DNA of 64,000 bases, from positions 188,501 to 252,500 of the forward strand of contig OY101125.1 in the NCBI GenBank assembly GCA_956465555.1, given 5' to 3'. The notes beneath the pieces are model-generated. The model worked only from the letters and a program-made list of their open reading frames with translations, searched no databases and was not told the DNA's origin. The position numbers and the translations under genes are program-made. Below, in pieces: positions 22,904 through 33,604 of the stretch; positions within the stretch are counted from its first letter, which is position 1, and the number at the start of each line of letters is the position of its first letter. The stretch is from Nitzschia sp. pyKryTriq1. Lineage: Eukaryota > Bacillariophyta > Bacillariophyceae > Bacillariales > Bacillariaceae.

Positions 22904-23276
22904 CGGCTACTATAGTCTTGGTTTCACACACATTTTGGATCCAATAGCAGCGGTGGGCCTCAACATTGTCCATTGGCCAGTGAACAATGGCCAACATATT
23001 TCATTGCAGGGCGACCACTCTACTACTACTAGTAGAGCGACGAAATAGAAGATGAAAACAACGGCAGGGTAGCCTTGGAACAACACTGGCCGGAAAGCAA
23101 GTGCTAGAATCGATCGAATATGCTATCCACTGAATATTTGTTTCTAACTTATATCGGCGGTGTCTATTGGGACTGACTTGCAGCCAAAACTTGAAGACTC
23201 CTCCCCTTCCCATCCCTCGCCAAAGTCTTAACTTCCAACCCAAACATCTTTCAAGCAAAAGGCGGCTGTACACTGC
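22904..23276. other. Spacer between convergent genes
   Basis: 3' regions of the MORN gene and of the first small secreted gene. It contains a short inverted repeat (GTCCATTGGCC...GGCC) near 22968-22995. The words GTTTCTAACTTA and GACTGACTTGCAG near 23140-23185 recur at 24143-24190 downstream of the second small gene, so the duplication includes the 3' region. Confidence 0.5.
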
Positions 23277-23576
23277 TTAACAGTAGTAATCATCGTTGCA
23301 GCAGAGTCCGCAAGACTGGCCGGAGGTCTCCTTCATCTTGCGGCCTCCCTCCTTGTCCTCGGTAGTGGCGTCGGGGGTCCCATGGTCCTCGACGTTCGAC
23401 CCACGAAGCTCGCGCTTCTTCTCATCGCCAGTATCGACGGCGGCTTCGGGAGCGGGAACATCGGCGGCGGCAGCAAGAGTGTTATCCCCGCCGGGGCTGG
23501 CAGCTTCGGGAGCTGTAGCAGCATGGCCCGAAACAAGGAGGGCGGCAAAGAGAGTGGCGAGAGCAGTGAACTTCAT
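23277..23576 (-). CDS. Small secreted protein with Cys-rich C-terminus, copy 1
   Basis: A 99-aa protein. Residues 1-19 (MKFTALATLFAALLVSGHA) are a clear signal peptide. The middle is Ala/Pro/Glu rich, then GDEKKRELRGSNVED, which holds a dibasic KKR site and an R-x-L motif (REL). The C-terminus ends SGQSCGLCCNDDYYC, with four Cys in the last eleven residues. The overall plan, signal peptide, acidic pro-region, basic cleavage site and short Cys tail, fits a processed secreted peptide. No family recognised. Its sister lies 1.08 kb away on the same strand and the last 20 residues are the same in both. Confidence 0.8.
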   Translation of the reverse strand: MKFTALATLFAALLVSGHAATAPEAASPGGDNTLAAAADVPAPEAAVDTGDEKKRELRGSNVEDHGTPDATTEDKEGGRKMKETSGQSCGLCCNDDYYC

Positions 23577-23765
23577 TTTGAAATCTTGTTGGCTTGATTG
23601 CGGGAGGGTTTACAAAAACTGGTCTGATGAAATTGTGAGCTTTCGAGTTGCTTGGCAAATGATTTTTTGGAAGAGACCCGACAACCACGAAATGCTGGAA
23701 TCCTGGTACTGGTTGAACAGAGACGTCGTAGGATCTTTCTTTGGAGCACCGATTCCTTCCCTTTT

Positions 23766-23945
23766 GAGAAGCTTTTCGGCTAGTAGTGCCAGCACTTTTC
23801 GGTAGCAAAAGCTTCTCAAACCCAGTTGAATGGACGCAGATATGGTTCGGAAGATCAGGACAAAAAGCTTCTCAATTCGTCTGGTTGCCGTATGGCAATG
23901 AAAATGATAGCTGCTCCTCGTCGTGGATCCTTTTGAGAAGCTTTT
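23766..23945. promoter_or_regulatory. GAGAAGCTTTT box cluster upstream of copy 1
   Basis: Four copies of GAGAAGCTTTT (or AAAAGCTTCTC on the other strand): 23766-23776, 23807-23817, 23863-23873 and 23935-23945. They lie 190-370 bp upstream of the small gene starting at 23576. The core AAGCTT is a palindrome but the flanks give it an orientation, and both orientations occur. The intervening sequence is unrelated between copies, so this is a repeated short site and not a tandem repeat. Candidate transcription factor site (inference). Confidence 0.6.
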
Positions 23946-24335
23946 TCCACCACCCTCCTTCTTTTGCGTCGTATCAACGCTCTCTCGACGTTTGGAATGA
24001 GGAATGCGAATGAAATGGAATTGCCGCGGGCGAAAGGAGAATAGCTTTACGAATGGCAACGAAATCTTCACCTTCCGAGAATTGAATGTCGATGAGATCA
24101 TCTGCTACTACTCCAGGATAATCAAAGTTGACTGAAACTTCTGTTTCTAACTTAATTGTGGAAGCTACATGCACTCCGACTGACTTGCAGTCGCCTTGTT
24201 TGAGATACCACTGTCCGCCCCACGCTCGAACTCAAATCTTTGCTTCTTTCCCAAACCAAGAATCTCCCTTCCAAGATTCCAAAGCAGCAGTGCAACAAGC
24301 TGCCATGATGATGATGATGCGCGTATACATACTGT

Positions 24336-24656
24336 TTAACAGTAGTAATCATCGTTGCAGCAGAGTCCGCAAGACTGGCCGGAGGTCTCCTTCATCTTGC
24401 GGCCTGCCTCCTTGTCCTCCGTGGTGGCTTTGTCCTCGGTGGTGGCTTCGGGGGTCCCATTGTCCTCGACGTTCGACCCACGAAGCTCGCGCTTCTTCTC
24501 ATCGTCGCCAGTATCGACGGCGGCTTCGGGAGCGGGAACATTGGCGGCGGCGGCAGGAGTGTTACCCTCGCCGGCGCTGGTAGCTTCGGGAGCTGTAGCA
24601 GCATGACCCGAAACAAGGAGGGCGGCAAAGAGAGTGGCGAGAGCAGTGAACTTCAT
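24336..24656 (-). CDS. Small secreted protein with Cys-rich C-terminus, copy 2
   Basis: A 106-aa paralogue of the gene at 23277. The start at 24656 is preferred over an upstream in-frame ATG because it begins the same signal peptide as the sister. It differs by an extra ATTEDK repeat in the acidic region and a few substitutions. The KKRELRGSNVED segment and the CGLCCNDDYYC tail are unchanged, which points to selection on those two parts. The upstream 45 bp including CAAAAACTGGTCTGATGAAATTGTGAGC are also shared, so the promoter-proximal region was copied too. Confidence 0.8.
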   Translation of the reverse strand: MKFTALATLFAALLVSGHAATAPEATSAGEGNTPAAAANVPAPEAAVDTGDDEKKRELRGSNVEDNGTPEATTEDKATTEDKEAGRKMKETSGQSCGLCCNDDYYC

Positions 24657-25616
24657 TTTGAATGTTGGCTTTGCAAAAACTGGTCTGATGAAATTGTGAG
24701 CTCTTTTCAAGTTGCTTGGGAAATGAAGTGGAGGACGAGAAGATATCGTCTAGAGTAGTAGTATCGAAAAATACCGACTTTCTTGTACTACTAGTAGACT
24801 AGAGTATCGGAACGGCAACACCTGGTACTAGAGTACGCTATCTTATAAAAGCTTCTCATCAGACAAGTCTTTTTTCGATATTCTGTTTTTGCGAAGCTTT
24901 TCGTTACCTGCTCTAGTTACCTGCTCTAGTGTTTGTACTTTGAGAAGCTTTTATTGCTCTCGTAGTAGCTATTAGCTACTCTGGTAAAAAATGATGTCGG
25001 CCAATGCTTGTTCTCTCGTATAGGAAGTATGAAATTCTTGTTGAGAAGCTTTTGGCAGCACCTTGCTTCTCGAGGGAGCTGAAAAAAGCTACCAATAGAA
25101 AGCTAGTACAAGTCTGGTAGAGGTAGAGAGAGAGAGAGTTCTACGGCGTCAACTGATTTCTACTTCTTCTCTTCTCGGAGTTACGACTACCACTCTAGAG
25201 TAGCTACTAGCTAGTAGTAGTAGTAGTAGCAGTAGCAGCAGGGTGAATATCGTTGTCTACAGTAGTAGTACTACTACATACTGTAGACTACCGTTATTCC
25301 GTACGAATGCAGTCCTCGAGCTAGAGTCGTGCTAGCTAGGCGGACAAATTTTATAAAGAACACAATAATGTTCTAGAATGTCCGAACTCTTGCTGTCATC
25401 AATCTCGCTGTTCTTCGTTCGCCGTTTTCTTACGGCCTTTTCGACGCTCTTAGTGTACCGCGGTGGTATACCTGGTACCTTGCTCCTACCGTACTACAGT
25501 ACGACCACTTTCATGCACGTGTACGAGTAAAATACTGATACCGCAGTATGGTTTGATGCGAGAGCCCGATACACAATACACGATAAACGATACCGTCATT
25601 ATTACTATCATCATCA
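24657..25616. other. Intergenic, upstream of small secreted gene copy 2
   Basis: Besides the GAGAAGCTTTT boxes, it is filled with CTACTAGTAG, CTCTAGAGTA and AGTAGTAGTAG words and, near 25455-25500, GTACCGCGGTGGTATACC-type palindromes. No gene seen. Confidence 0.45.
24847..25053. promoter_or_regulatory. GAGAAGCTTTT box cluster upstream of copy 2
   Basis: Copies at 24847-24857 (reverse), 24891-24901 (GCGAAGCTTTT, one change), 24942-24952 and 25043-25053, i.e. 190-400 bp upstream of the small gene starting at 24656. The same box and distance range are found upstream of its sister at 23576. Confidence 0.6.
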
Positions 25617-26628
25617 TGGGTTTCTACTCATCGTACAGCAGCAAGCCGCATCGTCGCCCTGCCTGTAGGCAATCTAAGCGTGTGGCGGACCAGGGGGGAT
25701 GACGATCAGTTTGAGCGACACCACTGTCACTACTTATGGTTTGACCGAAGCGGAAATCCAAGCTGCCAACCTCGAGTTCCGTTGGCGGTCGGCCTTGGAA
25801 ATCCGTATTGTGTCCTCCAATGTTCCGATCTCGAGGAACTACAGTAAAGCGCCAAAAGGCAAAGAAATCAGAGGACAAGAAAGAGCAAGACCTTATCGAC
25901 CAGTATGGTGGTGTCGAGGGGCTCGCCAAAAAAGATGCGTCGTGAGGCCCAAGAAAAGAAGGAAGCGGAAGCTGCGGCCGCCAAGGAAAAGAAGGAAGCG
26001 GAAGCTCGTGCTGCCAGAGTCAAAGAAGAACACCGCTCCAAGAAGAAGGATGTACGGGGGGGAGGTGGACGCTGCTCATGGAACTCGAAGGCATTGCAAA
26101 AAGCATGGATGGCATTCTCGTGGCCTAGACAACTCTCAATGACAAGGATCTCGATGGTCTTGTTGGATTGCCAACTGGGCGGTCTGTCAAGTATGCGTTG
26201 CGGGATATCATTGATACGGCGGCACGAAAGCACTCCATCCAGACACTGGAAGGTACTCTCAAGTCCAAGGCCAACTCGTTGGCTCTTGCCTACCTAGCTG
26301 CCGAGTTTCGGAAGCAGAATTTTCAAGAAAGGCTGGAGATATATCTCCACGCGATTTGAAGGCAGAAGCCCATGACGATGCTCTGGCAAGTCTCAAACAG
26401 AAGGTCGTAGAGAGCGATACCAAGGTCAAAGCTGCGGAGCGTGAGCGCGCGGCAACGAAACGTTAACTTGACGCCTTTCAACAGTGGTACCACTTGAACG
26501 ACAACTCCTCCACCATCATTTCTTCTACTACTAGCAAGAAGCCGCCGGCGCTTCTTGGGGATTCGACCAACAACAAGAGGAGCGGCCAGTACGAAGCTTC
26601 GCCGACTGAAAAAAAGGCCAAACTCTAG
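25617..26628 (+). pseudogene. Decayed coiled-coil protein gene
   Basis: Protein-like sequence continues through this stretch but changes frame several times and meets in-frame stops. Recognisable parts, in order: MTISLSDTTVTTYGLTEAE; DLIDQYGGVEGLAKK; a Lys/Glu/Ala helix (KKEAEAAAAKEKKEAEARAA); ELEGIAKSMDGILVA; GLPTGRSVKYALRDIIDTAA; and a C-terminal stretch ending PTEKKAKL before a stop at 26628. Two of the frame changes are at A6 and G8 runs, so sequencing error could explain some but not all. The charged helical character suggests a cytoplasmic or nuclear coiled-coil protein. Family not recognised; I treat it as a host gene in decay. Confidence 0.5.
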
Positions 26629-26982
26629 AGTAGAGCCTCGAAGTAAGATGCATCTTGTTGCCACCTACTCTACTAAATCGAGCTACGGTAGTCGTTGACT
26701 ACATTCTACTCTACGCTACTTTTGTAATGGTACTACTTGTGGAATTTTTGTTCTTGGTAGATACGATCTATTCTCTGCATCGTACTGTAGAGAGTAGATT
26801 GTATTTAGTCAGTACAAGTGCATACTTCGTCACCATATTCGTACGAATCTACCATATACAAGTCAATCAGGCCGTAGATTAAGGAATTTTATTGAAAACG
26901 ATGCATTTTTAATGTACAATAGGGGTGCAATATCTTTGCTGTTCCTAATCCTAGTCGTCATGCTGATGACAATCCTTATCCA

Positions 26983-29900
26983 CTAAGTGCAGCAGCGCGT
27001 TACCAGACACGCGGAATCGCAATCGGTGGTGGGAAGATTTTGGCAATCCGAACCTTGGAAATTGTCAATCCCAATATAGTTCCCATTCCCAACGCAACAT
27101 CCGCAATACAATCCACTATTGCCTATTGCGCCTTGTTTAATTTGCTGTGCACCTCCATTGCAAACTAGACTGCCTTCGTTGGGACTCTTTTTACTGGTTA
27201 AGACATCTGTGCCACCACCGGCCAGCTGAGGACACCGGTCATTGGCATTCGCACCAGTCGTGGGAGCGGGTGTCGGAGCGAGTGTCGGAGCGAGTGTCGG
27301 AGCAGGTGTGGGGCCGGGTGTCGGAGCAGGTGTCGGGCCGGGTGTCGGAGCAGGTATCGGAGCAGGTGTCGGAGCAGGTGTTGGAGCAGGTGTCGGAGCG
27401 AGTGTCGGAGCAGGTGTCGGAGCGAGTGTCGGAGCAGGTGTGGGGCCGGGTGTCGGAGCAGGTGTCGAGCCGGGTGTCGGAGCAAGTGTCAAACCGGCTG
27501 TGGGATCGGGTGTCGGACCTGGTGTCGGGGCGGGTGTCGGAACGGGTGTCGGAGCAGGTATCGGAGCAGGTGTCGGAACGGGTGTCGGACCCGTTGTCGG
27601 AGCAAGTGTGGGACCTGGTGTCGGAGCGGGTGTCAAACCGGCTGTGGGAACCAATGTCGGACCTGGAGTCGGGCCGGGTGTTGTTGGAAAAAGTGTTGGA
27701 CCGGGTGTTGGCTGCTTGGTACTCGGAGAGCCGGAAGGGGCACTGCTAGGTTGGCTTGTGGAAGGCGAATCACTAGGAATACTGCTTGGTGCAGCTGTTT
27801 TGGGGCTTGGCGCGCCACTTGGCGCCGCACTTGGCGATGGCGACGGTCCAGCCGATGGCGCGCTGGATGGACTACTCGTGGGATCTGCAGAAGGAGCGCT
27901 GGATGGCATAACAGTCGGTTTACCGCTTGGAGAACCTGACGGATCGTTTGATGGAGCTGGCGATTTCGATGGTGCGGACGAACCTTCCATCGTAGGCCTA
28001 TGGCTGGGCGAGGAGCTCGGCGCGGGAGATTCAGTGGGCACCTTGGAGGGACTCGCTGATGGCGCCCCGCTCGGGTCGACTGAGGGTAAACTCGTGGGAC
28101 CAGCAGAAGGTGACTGCGAGGGACCTGGGCTCGGGCCGGTACTTGGAGCCGGAGATTCGGTCGGGGCCAACGAGGGACTCGAAGATGGCACAGCGGTCGG
28201 GAATGCTGATGGCGCGATCGAAGGACCAGGTGACGGCGCGTCCGAGGGTGCGGTGAAGGGAATCGATGAAGGACTGCTGCTTGGAGCCCCGGTCGGACTT
28301 GTCGACGGAGCTGGTGAAGCCGTGGGCGACTCCGATGGACCTGCCGAGGGCGCGCTAGATGGCGTACTCGTGGGATCTACAGAAGGAGCGCTGGATGGCA
28401 TAACAGTCGGTTTACCGCTTGGCGAACCTGACGGATCATTCGATGGAGCAGCAGATTTCGACGGTGCGGCGGAACCTTCCATCGTGGGCCTATGGCTGGG
28501 CGAGGAGCTCGGAGCGGGAGATTCAGTGGGCACCTCGGAGGGACTCGGTGATGGCGCCCCGCTCGGGTCGACTGAGGGTACACTCGTTGGACCAGCAGAA
28601 GGTGACTGCGAGGGTCCTGGGCTCGGGCCGGTACTTGGAGCCGGAGATTCGGTCGGGGCCAACGAGGGACTCGAAGATGGCACAGCGGTCGGGACTGCTG
28701 ATGGCGCGATCGAAGGACCAGGTGACGGCGCGTCCGAAGGTGCGGTGGAGGGAACCGAGGTAGGACTGTCGCTTGGAGACGCCGTCGGACTTGTCGACGG
28801 AGCTGGTGAAGCCGTGGGCGACTCCGACGGACCAGCCGAGGGCGCGCTGGATGGACTACTCGTGGGATCTGCAGAAGGAGCGCTGGATGGCACAACAGTC
28901 GGTTTACCGCTTGGCGAACCTGACGGATCATTCGATGGAGCAGCAGATTTCGTCGGTGCATAGGTACCATCTATCGTAGGCCTATGGCTGGGCGAGGAGC
29001 TCGGAGCGGGAGATTCAGTGGGCACCTCGGAGGGACTCGGTGTTGGCGCCCCGCTCGGGTCGACTGAGGGTACACTCGTTGGACCAGCAGAGGGTGACTG
29101 CGACGGAACTGGGCTCGGGCCGGTACTTGGAGCCGGTGATTCAGTCGGGACCAACGAGGGACTCGACGATGGTACAGCGGTCGGGACTTCTGACGGCGTC
29201 TTTGAAGGAACAGGTGACGGCGCGTCCGAGGGTGCGGTGGAGGGAACCGAGGTAGGACTGTCGCTTGGACTCACAGTCGGGACAGTTGACGGAGCCGGAC
29301 TAGCGGAAGGTTGAGCACTGGGTGCCGGTGACGGTCCACCAGTAGGACTTGCCGACGGTCTGTTGGTTGGAACGTCGGTAGGGGAATCGGTGGGGTTGTC
29401 AGTGGGCACTGTCGTTGGTGCATCTGTCGGTACATCGGTGGGTGCCACAGTGGCGCCAAGTAGTGTGGGAAACTGAGTAACTGGTGCAACCGTTGTTGCA
29501 ATGGTTGTTGGTGCAATCGTGGTCGGTGCAATGGTTACTGGTGCAATCGTGGTCGGTGCAATGGTTGCTGGTGCAATCGTCGTCGGTGCTATCGTTGCTG
29601 GTGCAATCGTCGTTGGTGCATTGGTAAGAACCGCGGCGGCTCCAAGCGGTGTAGGAGACCCCGAAACTGGTGCGATGCTAGTAGGCGGCGACGAAGTAAT
29701 GGGCGGACCACTTTGCAGTACGGGTAGGATGGGAGCAGCAGTTGGTGCAATGACGGGCGCCATCGTGGATGGCCGAGTCGTCGTCGTACTCGCTGCGATA
29801 CTACTACTACCCGTAGTAGGCGCAGCAGTCGGGGGAAATACGGGCATTACTGTTGGAGGCCGTGTGGTTGGATCCTGTGGTATTGGATCCGGCAGTCCAT

Positions 29901-32561
29901 CGGACAAGGTCTCAGAGGAGGGCCTGGCACTCGGACGAAAAGTAGGCTCTACCGTTGTCGGTTTCAAGGTCGGTCGTTTCGTGGGCGTTGGACTCCCAGT
30001 TGGCTCGATTGTGGAAGTAGGACTTGTGGATGGCACAGTACTGGGCGCATCACTGAAAAATTTCCAAGAATCGTAAGGTGTGGCATTCAATACCCCAGCA
30101 ATCTGATCAGTTGTCAGCGTCTTGCCCTCTCCAATCGCGTTTCTCCATTGAGAAAACTCCCCAATGGTGATATTCATCTTTATCAAAAAGTCCAGCGCAT
30201 TAATCACCTGTCGTTCTGTCTGAAGGTTCCTCGTCCTCCTGCCTGGATTAAAATCGACAAACTGAGACACCGAGGCGATACCAGCATCACCACCAACATC
30301 TTGTTCGGTGAGACTGACTCCAAAGAGCGGCTCATATGGGCATTCGGGATAACACGACACCACAGCTTTCCAGTACGTGTCCATCCCATAGGTATCAGTA
30401 CGCGCCACTCTTTCTTGCAGTGTTGCAGACATCAGTTGCCTCTCAAAAAGTTCATTGCAACCTGGAGAAACTTGATTGTAAGCGTCCTTGAAAAGGCTTT
30501 CGAACGCAGTGTTCTTGGCTGGCAATTCGTCTGTTCGAAAGGATATAACCATATAACCCTCCTTTGTGACAGCGTCTTGTGGATGGCAAATCGTCAAGGC
30601 GGATTGAACGTTCGCCAGTGACTCGGCGGGATTGGTCAGGCCGGCATAGGTCGCCGCACCTCCCGTAATGGCCGCTACGGAGACTGCCGCGATGGCCGCC
30701 ATGGTAGCCATACTCGCTGCCGCCGCCCCTGCGGCGAGGGTACCGGCCATGGCGGTCGTCGCCGTAGCGGCGCCATTCGCGGCACTGTTGGCCGCATTGA
30801 CCGCCATGGTCTGCATGACTTGCGCATTGACGCCGGCCCCTCCCGAGGGATTGGCGGGCATGTAAAAGCCACCCACTTGACTATTAGACATGCTGGCCTG
30901 GGATATATCTCCCACATGAGCGGCAGAACTGGCAGCGTGTCCCAGGGTGACACCCCCATCACCGTGAGAAGCCACTGCTTGAGAAAGGTCGTTGATGTTG
31001 GAGGCACCATCAAAATGCATGTTACCCCCTACATCATTGTCTTGAGTTTGATCTCGAACAGTCTAGAGAGAGTTGAAATGATAATGAACAAAAGAGGAGT
31101 GTTGCTGGTGAGTTGAATGTTGCTGTTGCTGTTGCTGTTGCTGGTGCTGTTGCTACTACTAGAAGTACGAACAGACCATCATAGACCCAGACCTCGCACC
31201 AGCACCAGCACCATAATCATCATAATACTCTTTTTAAAAAAAACCCAACGTACCTTGTCAAATAGTTGGAGCACTCGTTTGCTGGCCCATCCCACCAAGG
31301 CCATCATTCCAGCACCTCCGACTGCATACATGAGTTGCCGACGAATCTTCTTTTCTTCTTCATCATCATCCTGAGCGGACATCATGTCCGAACCATCATC
31401 ATCGTCTTCATCATTAAAGCTACTGTCGAGACTTCCATTAGAAGAGGAGGATGCTCTATTAGCAGCAGCAACACCCCCCGCCGAAGAGGAGGAGGAGATG
31501 TGTCCATCGAACATGCCGCCGCTGCCGCCGCCGCCTTGTTTGAAAATATCCAGTGCATCGATACTCGAGTCGTCCTCGGAACCCCACCCCCTGCTGGAAA
31601 GAAGAATATTATTGGTATGAATGTGGTGGAAGACGACGGCCCCCGTCGTGGTCTCTTCAATAGGAGTCGCAATCATGGGAGCAAATCGAATCGTCTTTTT
31701 GTAGTACTGCGGATGACCATCATCATCGTAGTCGTAGTCGTAATCGTTCTTGTGGTTGTGGGATGTGGTGCTGGATGGACTGTTGTTGTTGTTGTTGCCA
31801 GCAGCACCAATATCGAGATCGAGGGAATGCTGATGCTGGGCGGAGGACATGATGGGAACTTGCAACAAACAACTGAGTCCAAAGGAGGAATTCAGACTGA
31901 TTGCTCCACTACTACCACCATCACCACCACCACCAATATCATCACCATCACCAACACCACCATAGTTCTCGTTCTCCTCCATGCTCATGGCATCTTGAAA
32001 GACATCATGATCATCATCTCCTCCTCCTCCTCCTCCTCCAATAATTGTCATGGGTGGTGCTAAGAGTACAGCTGCTTGGCGTTTCTTGCTCTTGCTGTTG
32101 CTGTTGCTGTTGCTGCTGCTACGATCCTTCTTGTTCTCCACGACATCCATCATCATGAAATCAATCGAACCATCTTCCGATCCATCATCGATTTGTCTTG
32201 ATGTTGTTGTGTCGGTAAAAACCTGTTCGTGTTCCTCCTGCTCCCCTTGCAGGATGGCTTGTTGTTGTTCCAAAAAGCTCGGATCAATAAAGGACTGAAT
32301 ATTATTATAATGAGTAATATTGTTATTATTGTTGTTGTTTGGAACCGCCCTATCGTTCAGGTCCATATCATAGTCTTCCTCAAAAGAGGAGGAGGAGGAT
32401 GCATCCTCCTCCTCCTCCTCACTCCGGCTGCTATGGGTGGTGGTGGTGACGCTTTCTTCCATCATTCTTAATTGCATGGAAGTTCCGGAATGATCCGTAT
32501 GATGATTCATATGATGATTCCTATGATGATGATGATGATGATTGTGATTGTGATGATTCAT
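26983..32561 (-). CDS. Giant mucin-like membrane protein, two exons
   Basis: Exon 1 32561-31254, intron 31253-31063 (191 bp, GTACGT...CTCTCTAG, phase 0), exon 2 31062-26983; about 1795 aa. Exon 1 encodes a low-complexity His/Asn/Asp/Ser-rich, probably cytoplasmic part, ending with a hydrophobic [19 protein letters not shown] segment. Exon 2 starts [13 protein letters not shown], then an Ala-rich transmembrane stretch ([21 protein letters not shown]) and a folded domain with Cys pairs ([10 protein letters not shown]). A very long PS/PT region follows, including three 164-aa repeats and a [11 protein letters not shown] tail. The last about 85 residues are Cys-rich (CPQLAGGG...YCGCCVGNG...CLVTRCC). 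Likely a heavily O-glycosylated surface protein. Splitting into two genes is possible, but phase and the shared hydrophobic context favour one. Confidence 0.72.
27830..29300 (-). repeat. Three 492-bp in-frame tandem repeats
   Basis: The word CGTGGGATCTGCAGAAGG (plus strand) recurs at 27877, 28369 and 28861, a period of exactly 492 bp, or 164 codons. Copies encode PS-rich segments with the same internal order ([44 protein letters not shown]). Since the period is a multiple of three, unit number can change without breaking the frame. Confidence 0.88.
31063..31253 (-). other. Intron with CAACAG/GCAACA microsatellite
   Basis: The 191-bp intron of the giant mucin-like gene contains a (GCAACA)n-type run (plus strand TGTTGCTGTTGC at about 31110-31150). 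It starts GTACGT and ends CTCTCTAG. Confidence 0.6.
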
Positions 32562-33604
32562 AATAGACTATAGAGAGGTCTCACTTGCTTGCTTATTGAG
32601 AGTTGTTGTGTTGAACGTTGAGAAGGAAGAAAAAGCACGTAGCAGCCGCTTAGAGAAAACTACCAGAACAAATAATAGTACCTGTACTCGCACAGTAGAC
32701 TATGTAATAGAAAGAGGGGTCGGCCGGCCTTGTTTTTCTTGATGATCGAACAACGATGATGCACGCTCTACTACTACTACTACTACTAGAGACTACAGTA
32801 GCTGGATCGATGCCATGAGATGAGAGGTGCGCAACCAGACCTCTCCTCTCACTATCTGGTTGGTTCTGCCGCCAACAATCATCATCGTAGAATTCGTGTA
32901 GAATTCAGTACATATTCCGGAACCAAATCGAACTTGCACGGACTGACTACAATTACAGCTACATAGTAGCTTGCCATGCCGCCAGCTGCTGCTCTGGAAG
33001 ATAGAAGAACTCCATTGTACCGTACGCACGTACAGTACCTGTTGCTATTGCGAGTACTACTTAACGACAAGCAGTCACAATGAAGGAACCCCACGATTAC
33101 CCGATACAAGCCATTCTCAATATATATAGCATGACGGCATTAATAGTCGGAACATCAACAGGTTCAGTAATGACCGTCCTTGAAGTGAATGCCCTAAGTA
33201 TTTTTCTCAAAGGACATTCCAAGTCTTAAAATATTCATTTTATATTGCTAGTACGTGAACGTGGCTTTCGGGCATTGTCCATTGGGGACGAGCAAAAGCT
33301 TCCTTTGATTTATCATACGTTCGATCTAATCAATCAATCGTTCCTACCGGTACGATGGACAGACGCAGCGGTCGATTTTGAATTTGAATTTCATTCTCTT
33401 CTAGTAGACTTCAGAACATCGCTCTCTCCCTCTTCTTCTTCGGCAACGCAACGCGATAATGCAACGCAATGCGCACTACCATCGACAATGATGATCTTCA
33501 TGTTCACGTTCATCTTTATCTTTATCTACTAGTAGACTAGTCTCCTAAAAGTACCTGGTACCAATAGTACCTCATCACACACTTAAACACACACACACAC
33601 ACAC
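32562..33604. other. Intergenic, divergent promoter region
   Basis: Lies between divergent starts at 32561 and 33605. It holds a (CTA)n run at 32766-32790, two GTACGT/TACCGGTA clusters (33020 and 33345) and a (CA)n run ending three bases before the ATG at 33605. No gene seen. Confidence 0.45.

Noticed and set aside
27242-28963. 573-codon open frame on the plus strand (Gly-Val-Gly-Ala repeats)
   Set aside because: It is the antisense of the PS/PT repeats in the giant mucin-like gene. Codon repeats such as CCX on one strand give GGX on the other, so no stop arises. No signal peptide or conserved segment.
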